Assembly (NCBI RefSeq): GCF_002161355.1
Contig: NZ_NFHL01000007.1
Location: forward strand, 83,265 to 147,264
DNA length: 64,000 nt
Source: Lachnoclostridium sp. An76
Lineage (GTDB): Bacteria > Bacillota > Clostridia > Lachnospirales > Lachnospiraceae
Direction of reading: 5' to 3'
Numbering within the stretch: the stretch's first letter is position 1; the number at the start of each line of letters is the position of its first letter. The notes beneath the pieces are model-generated. The model did no database searches. It was not told where the DNA came from and saw only the letters and a program-made list of their open reading frames with translations. Positions 8,692-17,403 of the stretch are shown here, piece after piece. The position numbers were made by a program, and so were the translations under genes.

Positions 8692-9186
8692 ATGATAAAA
8701 GTTGTTTTTTTTGACGTCCCGGTTCTTCTGGTGGAGAAGGACAGAATGTATATCAATTTCGTGAACAAAGAGGTTGAAAAGGCGCAGAGAGAGATTTCCT
8801 CAGACGTACCAGACACAGGAGAATACGGCGGGGGCGAGATCTATCAGGCAATTGCTTATGTGGAGAAAGAGAAAGAAGGCGAACTGAAAAGTATCCTGCC
8901 GGACTGCAGGATCACGCGGTGGAATGACAGGGCAGTGGATATTATTTCCCGCGGGGGCGGAAAAGTGGTGGGAATAAAGCAGTACTTAGAGAGAAACAAC
9001 ATCCTGCCCCGGGAGACCATGGCATTCGGAGACGGAGAAAACGATATAGAAATGCTGGAGGCTGCCGGCATTGGTATCGCAATGGGAAATGCGGATGACA
9101 TAGTGAAAAAAAGTGCGGACTATGTCACTGACAGCGTGGACAATGACGGGATCGGGAAAGCGTTGAGGTATTTTCAGATTATCTGA
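8692..9186 (+). pseudogene. Internally deleted Cof-type HAD phosphatase gene
   Basis: The C-terminal half is a good Cof-family HAD core (MAFGDGENDIEMLEAAGIGIAMGNA), preceded by the cap end (RWNDRAVDIISRGGGKVVGIKQYLE). The N-terminus begins correctly (MIKVVFFDV) but jumps straight into cap-domain sequence. The DGT half of the catalytic DxDGT motif and roughly 100 residues are missing: 164 residues against about 265 for the family. The frame stays open across the junction, so a short product could still be made, but it cannot be a normal phosphatase. Confidence 0.75.
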
Positions 9187-9196
9187 CTGATCTGGA

Positions 9197-9242
9197 TTGA
9201 CAAATCATAGTGGTTGTGCATACAATAGTTGCATATACAACT
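9197..9242 (+). promoter_or_regulatory. Promoter with MarR-type operator for the exporter operon
   Basis: TTGACA (9197-9202), an 18-base gap and TACAAT (9221-9226) form a good sigma-A promoter. The near-palindrome AGTTGCATATACAACT (9227-9242) sits over the expected start. MarR repressors bind such sites, and a MarR gene closes this operon. Confidence 0.65.
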
Positions 9243-9337
9243 GTTGTGCGGCAGTAAGATATTTCTATTCTGGGCGAGGCTGTCTGCGGCACCCTGCCTC
9301 TTACTGCCCTCAGATTTATGAAAGGTGTGTGCTCACT

Positions 9338-11065
9338 ATGATACGGCGGATCTTTTCTTATTCCGGGAAATATAAAAAATATCTGGTCTTTGCGGCTCTG
9401 TGCATTACTGCGGAGTCGCTTTTTGAGCTTCTGATCCCTCTGATCATGGCAAATATCGTGGATATCGGCGTCGCAGAAGGGGACCGCGGATATATTTTCC
9501 AGCAGGGCGCCTGGATGCTCGTGTGCGCGGGTCTTGCCCTTCTCCTCGGGATCGGGAGCGCGAAGTTCTCTGCCATTGCGGGCCAGGGGCTGGGCGCGAA
9601 CTTAAGAGAAGCGGAATATGCGAAATTCCAGCAGTTTTCTTTTGCCAATGTGGACCACTTCCAGATCTCTTCCCTTGTGACAAGGATGACCAGTGATGTG
9701 ACTAATATTCAGAACAGTATCTCCGGCGGGCTGCGCCCGGCGTGCAGGGGGCCTGTCATGCTGGTGGCGGCCACGGCGGTGGCCTTTTCGATCAATGCCA
9801 GACTGGCGGTCGTGTTTCTTGTGGCGCTGCCGACGCTTGGGATCTGTCTGTACCTGATCATAAAAAATGTGCGTCCCCTGTACGCGAAGATGCAGGGAGC
9901 CATCGACCTGGTGAACCGGATCATCCAGGAGAACCTGACAGCGGTCCGGGTAGTCAAGGCTTATGTAAGAGGAGAGTATGAGATCCAAAAGTTCGGGGAG
10001 GTAAACACGAATCTCCAGACCCAGTCTGAGCGGGCGTTTAAGCTCGCCATGACGAATATGGCGGCGATGCAGTTCGTCATGTACGGCACGATCATCAGCA
10101 TCCTCTGGTTCGGCGGGGGCATGATCCGCGTGGGGACCATGCAGGTGGGAGAGTTGACCGGATTTTTAAGCTATGTGCTCCAGATCCTGAATTCCCTGAT
10201 GATGATCTCCAATATTTTCCTCATGCTCACGCGCTCCCTTGCGTCCGGGAAGAGGATCATCGAAGTGCTGGATGAAGAGATCGACATCAAAGAAGACAAG
10301 GCGCAGGATATCGAGGTCACCAGGGGCGAGATCGAGTTCAGGCATGTCTACTTTAAATATAAGAAGGAAGCGGCGGAATATGTGCTCTCGGATATCAGCC
10401 TGCACATCCGGGCGGGCCAGACCGTGGGGATCGTCGGCCAGACAGGGTCCGCGAAGACAACTCTTGTCCAGCTCATACCGCGGCTTTATGATATCTCTGC
10501 CGGAGAGCTGCTCATCGACGGACAGCCGGTGGAGCGGTATCCGCTGAAACATCTGCGTGACGCGGTGGCGGTGGTCCTCCAGAAAAATACGCTCTTTTCC
10601 GGGACGCTGATGGAAAACCTGCTGTGGGGAGACAGCGCCGCTTCCCGGGAAGAGGTAGAGGAAGCCTGCCGGATCGCCGGGGCGGACGAATTTATCGGGC
10701 GTCTGGAGAAAGGGTATGATACGGAGATGGGCCAGGGCGGAGTGAATGTGTCCGGCGGGCAGAAGCAGCGTCTCTGCATCGCTCGGGCGATCCTGAAGAA
10801 ACCGAAGGTGCTGATCCTGGACGATTCCACGAGCGCGGTGGATACTGCCACAGAGGCGCGGATAAGGGAGCAGCTCGCGCAGAAGCTGCCGGATATGACG
10901 AAGATCATCATCGCCCAGAGGATTTCCTCCGTGCGGCACGCGGACCAGATCGTGGTGCTGGACGACGGGAAGATCCGGGGCATCGGCACCCACGAGGAAC
11001 TGCTGGCTGGCAATAAGATCTATCAGGAGATCTATGATTCCCAGAAGGAAGGAGCGGATCTGTAA
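9338..11065 (+). CDS. ABC exporter half-transporter, subunit A (degenerate ATP site)
   Basis: 575 residues: six-helix membrane domain, then nucleotide-binding domain. Walker A is GQTGSAKTT (~365), the signature is VSGGQKQR (~470), and Walker B is LILDDSTSAVD (~491). Walker B ends in Asp-Asp instead of the usual Asp-Glu, so the catalytic glutamate is replaced. That is the hallmark of the non-consensus subunit in heterodimeric exporters such as BmrC/D and TM287/288. The ATG at 9338 is the first Met giving a normal N-terminus; the frame is open further upstream without a ribosome site. It overlaps the partner gene by 1 base. Confidence 0.85.
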   Translation: MIRRIFSYSGKYKKYLVFAALCITAESLFELLIPLIMANIVDIGVAEGDRGYIFQQGAWMLVCAGLALLLGIGSAKFSAIAGQGLGANLREAEYAKFQQFSFANVDHFQISSLVTRMTSDVTNIQNSISGGLRPACRGPVMLVAATAVAFSINARLAVVFLVALPTLGICLYLIIKNVRPLYAKMQGAIDLVNRIIQENLTAVRVVKAYVRGEYEIQKFGEVNTNLQTQSERAFKLAMTNMAAMQFVMYGTIISILWFGGGMIRVGTMQVGELTGFLSYVLQILNSLMMISNIFLMLTRSLASGKRIIEVLDEEIDIKEDKAQDIEVTRGEIEFRHVYFKYKKEAAEYVLSDISLHIRAGQTVGIVGQTGSAKTTLVQLIPRLYDISAGELLIDGQPVERYPLKHLRDAVAVVLQKNTLFSGTLMENLLWGDSAASREEVEEACRIAGADEFIGRLEKGYDTEMGQGGVNVSGGQKQRLCIARAILKKPKVLILDDSTSAVDTATEARIREQLAQKLPDMTKIIIAQRISSVRHADQIVVLDDGKIRGIGTHEELLAGNKIYQEIYDSQKEGADL

Positions 11066-12897
11066 TGGCCAGATATACCGGATATAAACGCCCGAAAAAT
11101 ACTAAGAAAGCGCTCGGGGAATTATTTCACTACATGGGGTATCACAAGTGGCTCCTGCTTCTTGTGGCGGTGCTCGTGTTTATAAGCACAGGGGCAAACG
11201 TGGCGGGCACGTACCTTCTGAAACCTGTGATCAATCAGTTTATCCTGCCCGGGGATATCAGAGGGCTCATCTATGCTCTCGTCGGAATGGGGATCATGTA
11301 CCTGTGCGGCGCGCTGTCTACTTTCGGATATAACAGGCTGATGGTAAAGACTTCCCAGAAGGTGGTGGCAGATATCCGCCGGGATCTCTTTGCCCATGTG
11401 CAGAAGCTGCCGTTAAAGTATTTTGACGCCCATACGCACGGAGAGCTGATGAGCCGGTTTACCAATGACGTGGATACCGTGCAGGAGGCGCTCAACAACA
11501 GTTTCACCATGGTGATCCAGAGCTCGCTGACTCTGACAGGCACTGTGGTCATGCTCCTCGTGCTCAACGTCAATATGTCTCTGATCGTGATCGTGTTCCT
11601 GTGTATCATGTTCTTTTTCATTAAATGGAACGGGAGACGGAGCAAAGAGTATTATGACAGGCAGCAGGCGTTCCTTGCGGATATCAATGGCTTTGTGGAA
11701 GAGATGGCTGCTGGGCAGAAGGTGGAGAAAGTCTTTAACCACGAAGAAGAGGACATGAAAGTATTCCGGGAGAAAAACGAGGCGCTGCGGCGGGCGTCCA
11801 CTAAGGCTCTCGGGTACTCCGGGATGATGGTGCCGAGCATTGTGTCCCTGTCGTACGCAAACTATGCGGTGTCCGCCTGCGCAGGCGGGCTGCTGGCCAT
11901 TGCGGGGATGATGGACCTGGGAAGCCTTGCCGCTTACCTTGTCTATGTGCGGCAGAGCGCGATGCCGCTGAACCAGTTCACGCAGCAGGTGAACTTCATC
12001 CTGTCCGCCCTGGCAGGGGCTGAGAGGATTTTTGAGATGATGCACGAGGAGCCGGAGATCGATGAAGGGAAGGTGCGACTTGTCCGCACGGAGAAAACAG
12101 GAGAAAACGGCAGGATCGGGTACGCGTATGCATGGCAGGACGAGAGGGGGAAGATGACTCCGTTAAAGGGGGACGTGAGGTTTGAAAATGTGACCTTTGG
12201 CTATGTGCCGGATCAGAAGGTGCTGGACGGGATCAGCCTGTATGCAAAGCCCGGCCAGAAGATCGCGTTTGTGGGCTCTACCGGAGCAGGGAAGACAACG
12301 ATCATCAACCTGATCAACCGGTTTTATGAGATCCAGGGCGGGCGGATCCTCTATGACGGGATCGACATCAGGGATATCCGGAAGGATGACCTGAGGCGTT
12401 CCCTTGCCATGGTCATACAGGACACCCATCTGTTTACCGGTACGATCACTGACAATATCCGCTATGGGAATCTGTCGGCCACGGACGAAGAGGTGGCAGA
12501 GGCGGCGAGGCTTGCCAATGCGGATTCCTTTATCCGCAGGCTCCCGGACGGTTACCGGACCATGCTTTACAGCGACGGGAGCAATCTCTCCCAGGGGCAG
12601 AGGCAGCTTCTCGCAATTGCAAGGGCAGCGGTGGCGCATCCGCCGGTGCTCATCCTGGATGAGGCGACATCCTCTATCGATACGAGGACAGAGCGGCTGA
12701 TCGAGAAGGGCATGGATGCGATCATGGAAGGCAGGACCGTGTTCGTGATCGCGCACAGGCTTTCGACAGTCCGCAATTCCAAAGCGATCATGGTACTGGA
12801 GCACGGGATGATCATCGAGAGAGGAGACCACGAGGAGCTGCTGGAACAGAAGGGACGGTATTACCAGCTCTATACAGGAATGTACGAATTAGAATAG
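11065..12897 (+). CDS. ABC exporter half-transporter, subunit B (canonical ATP site)
   Basis: 610 residues with the same domain order. Walker A GSTGAGKTT is near 401. The signature LSQGQRQ near 506 departs from LSGGQ. Walker B LILDEATSSID near 529 keeps the catalytic Glu. A ~25-residue insertion (ENGRIGYAYAWQDERGKMT) separates the membrane and ATPase domains. With the preceding gene it forms a heterodimeric multidrug- or peptide-type exporter. The stop-start overlap TAATG implies coupled synthesis. Confidence 0.87.
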   Translation: MARYTGYKRPKNTKKALGELFHYMGYHKWLLLLVAVLVFISTGANVAGTYLLKPVINQFILPGDIRGLIYALVGMGIMYLCGALSTFGYNRLMVKTSQKVVADIRRDLFAHVQKLPLKYFDAHTHGELMSRFTNDVDTVQEALNNSFTMVIQSSLTLTGTVVMLLVLNVNMSLIVIVFLCIMFFFIKWNGRRSKEYYDRQQAFLADINGFVEEMAAGQKVEKVFNHEEEDMKVFREKNEALRRASTKALGYSGMMVPSIVSLSYANYAVSACAGGLLAIAGMMDLGSLAAYLVYVRQSAMPLNQFTQQVNFILSALAGAERIFEMMHEEPEIDEGKVRLVRTEKTGENGRIGYAYAWQDERGKMTPLKGDVRFENVTFGYVPDQKVLDGISLYAKPGQKIAFVGSTGAGKTTIINLINRFYEIQGGRILYDGIDIRDIRKDDLRRSLAMVIQDTHLFTGTITDNIRYGNLSATDEEVAEAARLANADSFIRRLPDGYRTMLYSDGSNLSQGQRQLLAIARAAVAHPPVLILDEATSSIDTRTERLIEKGMDAIMEGRTVFVIAHRLSTVRNSKAIMVLEHGMIIERGDHEELLEQKGRYYQLYTGMYELE

Positions 12898-12909
12898 AAG
12901 GGATAGAAG

Positions 12910-13359
12910 ATGGGACAGCAGTTGAGGGAAATTTTATTTCAGATCGAACTGATCAAGAGAAAGAGGGTGCAGGAATTCCTGCTGGGGATTAGTCTGACGC
13001 CCGGGCAGGGGCAGGCGAGGATCCTTGTATTTGTGGACGCCCATCCGGCGGTCACCCAGAAGGAGATCGCGGACGCGTGCATGCTGGATGTGACGACCAT
13101 GTCCAGGACGCTGGATAAACTGCAGAAACAGGGGCTGATCATAAGGGAGAGAGACCCGGACTGCAGGCGTTCCTGCCGGATCAGCCTGACAGAAGAGGGC
13201 AGGGAAAAGGCAGAGGCAGTGAGGATCGGATTTGCAGAGATCGAACAAATGATATGCAGCGGATTTCGCGAAGAAGAGATCAGACAACTGGCGGGTCAGC
13301 TTCTGAGGATCAAAGAAAACCTGCTAAGTGAAGGGGAAAGTGAACAGGAAAATGAATGA
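12910..13359 (+). CDS. MarR family transcriptional regulator
   Basis: 149 residues with the winged-helix core (HPAVTQKEIADACMLDVTTMSRTLDKLQKQGLIIRERDPDCRRSCRISLTEEGREKAEAV). It lies 12 bases after the exporter genes and is probably co-transcribed. MarR proteins release DNA on binding small aromatic or toxic compounds. The operator at 9227-9242 in front of the operon is its likely target, giving substrate-induced export. Confidence 0.85.
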   Translation: MGQQLREILFQIELIKRKRVQEFLLGISLTPGQGQARILVFVDAHPAVTQKEIADACMLDVTTMSRTLDKLQKQGLIIRERDPDCRRSCRISLTEEGREKAEAVRIGFAEIEQMICSGFREEEIRQLAGQLLRIKENLLSEGESEQENE

Positions 13360-13450
13360 AAAAATGAATGAATGAGGAAATGAAATTTCAAAAACAAATC
13401 CTTTTTCCCTGAAAATGCGTTGATAAAAAATAAAATAATGCAGGAAAGGA

Positions 13451-13479
13451 TTGACGAACTGTCATAAATTATATACAAT
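13451..13479 (+). promoter_or_regulatory. Promoter of the aminotransferase gene
   Basis: TTGACG (13451-13456), a 17-base gap, then TACAAT (13474-13479), 40 bases before the start codon and followed by a GGAGG ribosome site. Confidence 0.6.
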
Positions 13480-13519
13480 AGCAGACAGTGAGTAAAAAAG
13501 AAAGTGGAGGAGTCCTGCG

Positions 13520-14806
13520 ATGACTGCGTACAAAGATTTAAGTAAAGAAGAGTTATTGGAACTGAAAAACGGGCTTGAGGCTCAGTTTACAGAAGTAAAG
13601 GCAAGAGGGCTGAAGCTGGATATGTCCAGAGGAAAGCCGTCCGCTGAGCAGCTCAACCTGTCCATGGGTATGATGGATGTGCTCAACAGCAGCGCGAACC
13701 TGATCTGCGAGGACGGAGTGGACTGCCGCAATTACGGCGGGCTTGATGGGATCACAGAGGCAAAGCAGCTTCTTGCCGACATGATGGAAGTGCCGAAGGA
13801 CAATGTGATCATCTTCGGGAACTCCAGCCTGAACGTGATGTATGACACCGTGGCGAGGGCAATGACCCACGGAGTGATGGGAAGCACGCCGTGGTGCAGG
13901 CTTGACAAGGTGAAATTCCTGTGCCCGGTGCCGGGATATGACAGACATTTTGCCATTACAGAGCACTTTGGTATTGAGATGATCAATGTCCCCATGACTC
14001 CCACAGGACCGGATATGGATATGGTAGAAAAGCTGGTCAGCGAAGACCCGGCGATCAAAGGGATCTGGTGCGTGCCGAAGTATTCCAACCCGCAGGGCAT
14101 CACATACTCTGACGAGACGGTATTCCGCTTCGCGAACCTGAAACCGGCGGCGGAAGATTTCCGTATCTACTGGGATAATGCATACTGCGTACACCATCTG
14201 TATGAGGATAAGCAGGATTATCTGATCGAGATCTTAAGCGAGTGTAAGAAGGCCGGCAATCCGGATATGGTATATAAGTTCTCCTCCACGTCCAAGATCA
14301 GCTTCCCGGGCTCCGGTATCGCGGCGATCGCGGCGTCAGAGGCGAACTTAAAAGACATCCGCGATATGCTGAAGTTCCAGACAATTGGCCACGACAAGGT
14401 AAACCAGCTCCGCCACGTGCGCTTCTTCAAGGATGTGCACGGCATCGTAGAGCACATGAAGAAACACGCGGACATCATGCGCCCGAAGTTCGAGGCAGTC
14501 ATCGAAGTGCTGGAGAGAGAGCTGGGCGGTCTGGGCATTGGCTCCTGGATCAAGCCGCTGGGCGGATATTTCATCTCCTTTGACGCGATGGAAGGATGCG
14601 CGAAGGCAATCGTGGCAAAGGCAAAAGAGGCAGGGCTCGTGATGACAGGCGCCGGCGCTACCTTCCCGTACGGAAAGGATCCGCACGACAGCAACATCCG
14701 TATCGCGCCGTCCTACCCGACGCCGGAAGAGCTTGCCGTTGCAGCAGATATCTTTGTCCTCAGCGTAAAACTTGTAAGTATTGATAAACTGCTTGGCAAC
14801 CTTTAA
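13520..14806 (+). CDS. Aspartate aminotransferase, PLP fold type I (PF12897-type)
   Basis: 428 residues. The N-terminus (GLKLDMSRGKPSAEQLNLS) and the lysine in KFSSTSKISFPGSG near residue 258, which would hold PLP, mark the AspT-type subgroup of class I aminotransferases. These interconvert aspartate/oxaloacetate and glutamate/2-oxoglutarate in Clostridia and related Firmicutes. It is a single-gene unit with its own promoter and a large shared terminator. Subfamily is clear; strict aspartate preference is from family knowledge. Confidence 0.85.
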   Translation: MTAYKDLSKEELLELKNGLEAQFTEVKARGLKLDMSRGKPSAEQLNLSMGMMDVLNSSANLICEDGVDCRNYGGLDGITEAKQLLADMMEVPKDNVIIFGNSSLNVMYDTVARAMTHGVMGSTPWCRLDKVKFLCPVPGYDRHFAITEHFGIEMINVPMTPTGPDMDMVEKLVSEDPAIKGIWCVPKYSNPQGITYSDETVFRFANLKPAAEDFRIYWDNAYCVHHLYEDKQDYLIEILSECKKAGNPDMVYKFSSTSKISFPGSGIAAIAASEANLKDIRDMLKFQTIGHDKVNQLRHVRFFKDVHGIVEHMKKHADIMRPKFEAVIEVLERELGGLGIGSWIKPLGGYFISFDAMEGCAKAIVAKAKEAGLVMTGAGATFPYGKDPHDSNIRIAPSYPTPEELAVAADIFVLSVKLVSIDKLLGNL

Positions 14807-14893
14807 AAAGTGTAAGGGGTCGGAGGATTTCAAGGGATATTTTCTGAATACTCAGAAAATATCCCCCGAAATCCTCCGACCCCTTGCATTTTT
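14805..14893. terminator. Long bidirectional terminator that also encodes the AraC C-terminus
   Basis: The arms 14805-14847 and 14852-14893 pair almost completely over about 40 bases, with A runs on the left and T runs on the right. It serves both the aminotransferase gene and the convergent araC-type gene. The last ~14 codons of the araC-type gene are written in the right arm and its stop codon lies at the loop. Confidence 0.8.
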
Positions 14894-15742
14894 TATGTGC
14901 ACTTTTCGGTATTCCAGAGGTGACATCCCGGTGTGTTTCCTGAACACCCGCTCAAAATAAGTCAGGTTTTCGTATCCTGCGGCTTCGGATATCTCAGAGA
15001 TATTCATGGAGCCCTGCACCAGCAGAGTGCGTGCTTTCTGGATCCGGCGGGCGTGCAGGTATCCGGTCACTGTAAATCCGGTGACCTCCTTGAAGATCCG
15101 GCTTAAATAGCATTTGTTCATATAAAAATGTTCAGCTATGGAGCTGAGAGAGAGCGGGGAACAGCAGTTATCCGCTATATAGCATGCTATCTGTTCTATC
15201 TGCCTGTGGCGGGGATCGTCGGTGCGGGAGGATGCGGCGGAGTTTGCTTTGTTTTCCCACCGCTTGGCAAAAACGAACAGTTCCGCGACCAGGCTTTGGA
15301 CGAGCAGGCGGAATCCGCAGTCTTTTGCCTTCAGCTCCCTGCCTGTTTCGAGGAGGAGACCTTTTACAAATTCCTGCTCACTGCTGTCCAGAGACAGGAC
15401 GATACAGTCATCCCGGAAATATTCCGGCAGGGACAGTTCATCTGTGGCGGCAAACACAGACTCAAGATAAGAGTGGGAGATTTCCAGAAGGATACGGTCG
15501 TGGTGGGCTTCTCTGGAAAGGGCGGTCTTGTGGATCACATTGCGCCGGATAAAGACAAGGCTGCCCTGTTTCAGATGATAGATTTTCGTCCCGATAAAAT
15601 AGCGCCGCTCTCCCTCAAGGAGATAATAGACTTCATAGTCATTATAGTGGATATGTACGTCAGACATTGTATACTCAAAATCCCGGACGATCCGGCTGAT
15701 ATACAGGCCTTTTATGGATCCTTCAAAAAGTATATTCTGCAT
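14852..15742 (-). CDS. AraC family transcriptional regulator
   Basis: 296 residues: an N-terminal cupin sensor (HYNDYEVYYLLEGERRYFIG...GSLVFIRRNVIHKT) and a C-terminal double helix-turn-helix (SLSSIAEHFYMNKCYLSRIFKEVTGFTVTGYLHARRIQKA; AAGYENLTYFERVFRKHTGMSPLEYRK). The start at 15742 is preceded by AAAGGAG; the open frame further upstream has no ribosome site. The tail after LEYRK comes from terminator sequence and is probably dispensable. It is divergent from the GH4 gene, with direct repeats between them, and probably activates it in response to a sugar. Confidence 0.85.
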   Translation of the reverse strand: MQNILFEGSIKGLYISRIVRDFEYTMSDVHIHYNDYEVYYLLEGERRYFIGTKIYHLKQGSLVFIRRNVIHKTALSREAHHDRILLEISHSYLESVFAATDELSLPEYFRDDCIVLSLDSSEQEFVKGLLLETGRELKAKDCGFRLLVQSLVAELFVFAKRWENKANSAASSRTDDPRHRQIEQIACYIADNCCSPLSLSSIAEHFYMNKCYLSRIFKEVTGFTVTGYLHARRIQKARTLLVQGSMNISEISEAAGYENLTYFERVFRKHTGMSPLEYRKVHIKNARGRRISGDIF

Positions 15743-15856
15743 GGCAGCTCCTTTAAAAACATTCCAAAAGCATCCACAAAGCCCCCGCAAAGCGCCCCCC
15801 AAATAGCCACAGAGCATCTGCCGGGTATCCCTAAAGTATCTTTTGGAAAAGAAAGT

Positions 15857-15908
15857 CAATATCGTATGAATAATTATAAAATAAGCAATATCGTGTGAGA
15901 TTATTATA
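15857..15908. promoter_or_regulatory. Direct repeats in the araC-GH4 intergenic region
   Basis: CAATATCGTATGAATAATTA (from 15857) and CAATATCGTGTGAGATTATT (from 15886) are near-identical head-to-tail repeats with a 29-base period. Tandem sites about three helical turns apart are the usual binding pattern of AraC activators. A TATAAT-like box follows at about 15920 in front of the GH4 gene. Confidence 0.6.
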
Positions 15909-15993
15909 CGATATTTTTTTATAATAATCGATAGAAAAATAAAAAAGGCAGGAGGCAGGGGATCCCCGGCTGAGATGCGGAGAGGAGAAGAAG

Positions 15994-17403
15994 ATGAAGT
16001 ATAAAGACAAAACGGTACAGGATGTGCAGATCGCTTATATCGGGGGCGGATCCCGCGGATGGGCGTGGACTTTTATGACAGACCTGGCGCTGGAGCCGGA
16101 CATGAGCGGTACGATCCGGCTGTATGATATTGACAGAGAGGCAGCAGAGGCAAACGAGGTGATCGGCAATGCGGTCAGTGCAAGAGAGGATGCAAAAGGA
16201 AAGTGGGAATACAGGACCTGCGCCACCCTGGGAGAAGCACTCACAGGAGCTGATTTTGCAGTGATCTCCATCCTTCCGGGTACATTTGATGAGATGGAAG
16301 CAGATGTGCATCTCCCGGAACGTCTGGGGATCTGGCAGTCAGTGGGAGATACGGCGGGACCGGGCGGCATGATGCGGGCGCTCCGCACGATCCCTATGTT
16401 CGTGGAGATCGCTGAGGCTGTAAAAGAATACGCTCCTGAGGCATGGGTCATCAATTATACAAACCCTATGTCCCTGTGCGTGAAGACGCTGTATCACACG
16501 TTCCCGGAGATCAAAGCGTTCGGATGCTGCCACGAAGTGTTCGGCACACAGAAGGTGCTGAAAGGCATCCTGGAAGAGGAGTACGGGCTTCAGGACATCA
16601 GGAGAGAAGATATCCATGTCAATGTGCTGGGCATCAATCATTTCACATGGTTTGACTATGCTTCCTACATGGGGATGGATCTGTTCCCGGTCTACAGGGA
16701 ATATGTGGATAAGCATTTTGAGGAAGGATTCCATGAGCGGGACATGAACTGGGCAAATTCCTGTTTCGCCTGCGCGCACAGAGTAAAATTTGACCTTTTC
16801 CGCCGCTTTGGCCTGATAGCGGCTGCCGGCGACCGCCATCTCGCGGAATTCATGCCGGGAGACGAATACCTGAACGACCCGGAGACAGTGAAGAAATGGA
16901 AGTTCGGGCTGACGACTGTGGCATGGAGAAAAGAAGACCTGAAAGATCGGCTTGAAAAGAGCAGGAGACTCTTGAGCGGCGGGGAGAGCGTAGAACTTAA
17001 GCCGACAGGGGAAGAAGGCATCCTTCTGATCAAAGCGCTCTGCGGCCTGACCCGGATGGTCAGCAATGTGAATATCCCCAACAGTGCGCTCCAGATCGCG
17101 AATCTCCCGGCTGATGCGGTCGTAGAGACAAATGCAGTATTTGAGCGGGATGCAGTGCGTCCGCTTTACGCGGGGAAACTCCCGGAAGATGTCAGAGGTC
17201 TTATTATGCCGCATGTAGAAAACCACGGTACGATCCTCCGCGCAGCGCTTAGCTGTGATAAGGAGGCAGTGGTACAGGCGTTCCTGAACGACCCGCTCGT
17301 AAAAGGCAAAAAGTGCGGAGAAAACGACGTCCGGCAGCTCGTAGACGACATGCTGAGGGCAACGCAGAAGTACCTGCCGGAAGGCTGGAAAGGACAGATA
17401 TGA
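15994..17403 (+). CDS. Glycoside hydrolase family 4, alpha-galacturonidase type (CHEV motif)
   Basis: 469 residues. The N-terminal Rossmann motif (IAYIGGGSRGW) binds NAD, as in all GH4 enzymes, which use an oxidation-elimination mechanism with NAD and Mn2+. The metal-site motif here is C179-H180-E181-V182. The CHEV variant was described for GH4 alpha-galacturonidases such as Bacillus LplD, instead of the CN(V/I)P or CHS(V/I) motifs of phosphoglucosidases and galactosidases. It therefore probably frees galacturonate from pectin fragments in the cytoplasm. The ATG is preceded by GAGGAGAAG. It overlaps the next gene by 4 bases. Confidence 0.8.
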   Translation: MKYKDKTVQDVQIAYIGGGSRGWAWTFMTDLALEPDMSGTIRLYDIDREAAEANEVIGNAVSAREDAKGKWEYRTCATLGEALTGADFAVISILPGTFDEMEADVHLPERLGIWQSVGDTAGPGGMMRALRTIPMFVEIAEAVKEYAPEAWVINYTNPMSLCVKTLYHTFPEIKAFGCCHEVFGTQKVLKGILEEEYGLQDIRREDIHVNVLGINHFTWFDYASYMGMDLFPVYREYVDKHFEEGFHERDMNWANSCFACAHRVKFDLFRRFGLIAAAGDRHLAEFMPGDEYLNDPETVKKWKFGLTTVAWRKEDLKDRLEKSRRLLSGGESVELKPTGEEGILLIKALCGLTRMVSNVNIPNSALQIANLPADAVVETNAVFERDAVRPLYAGKLPEDVRGLIMPHVENHGTILRAALSCDKEAVVQAFLNDPLVKGKKCGENDVRQLVDDMLRATQKYLPEGWKGQI

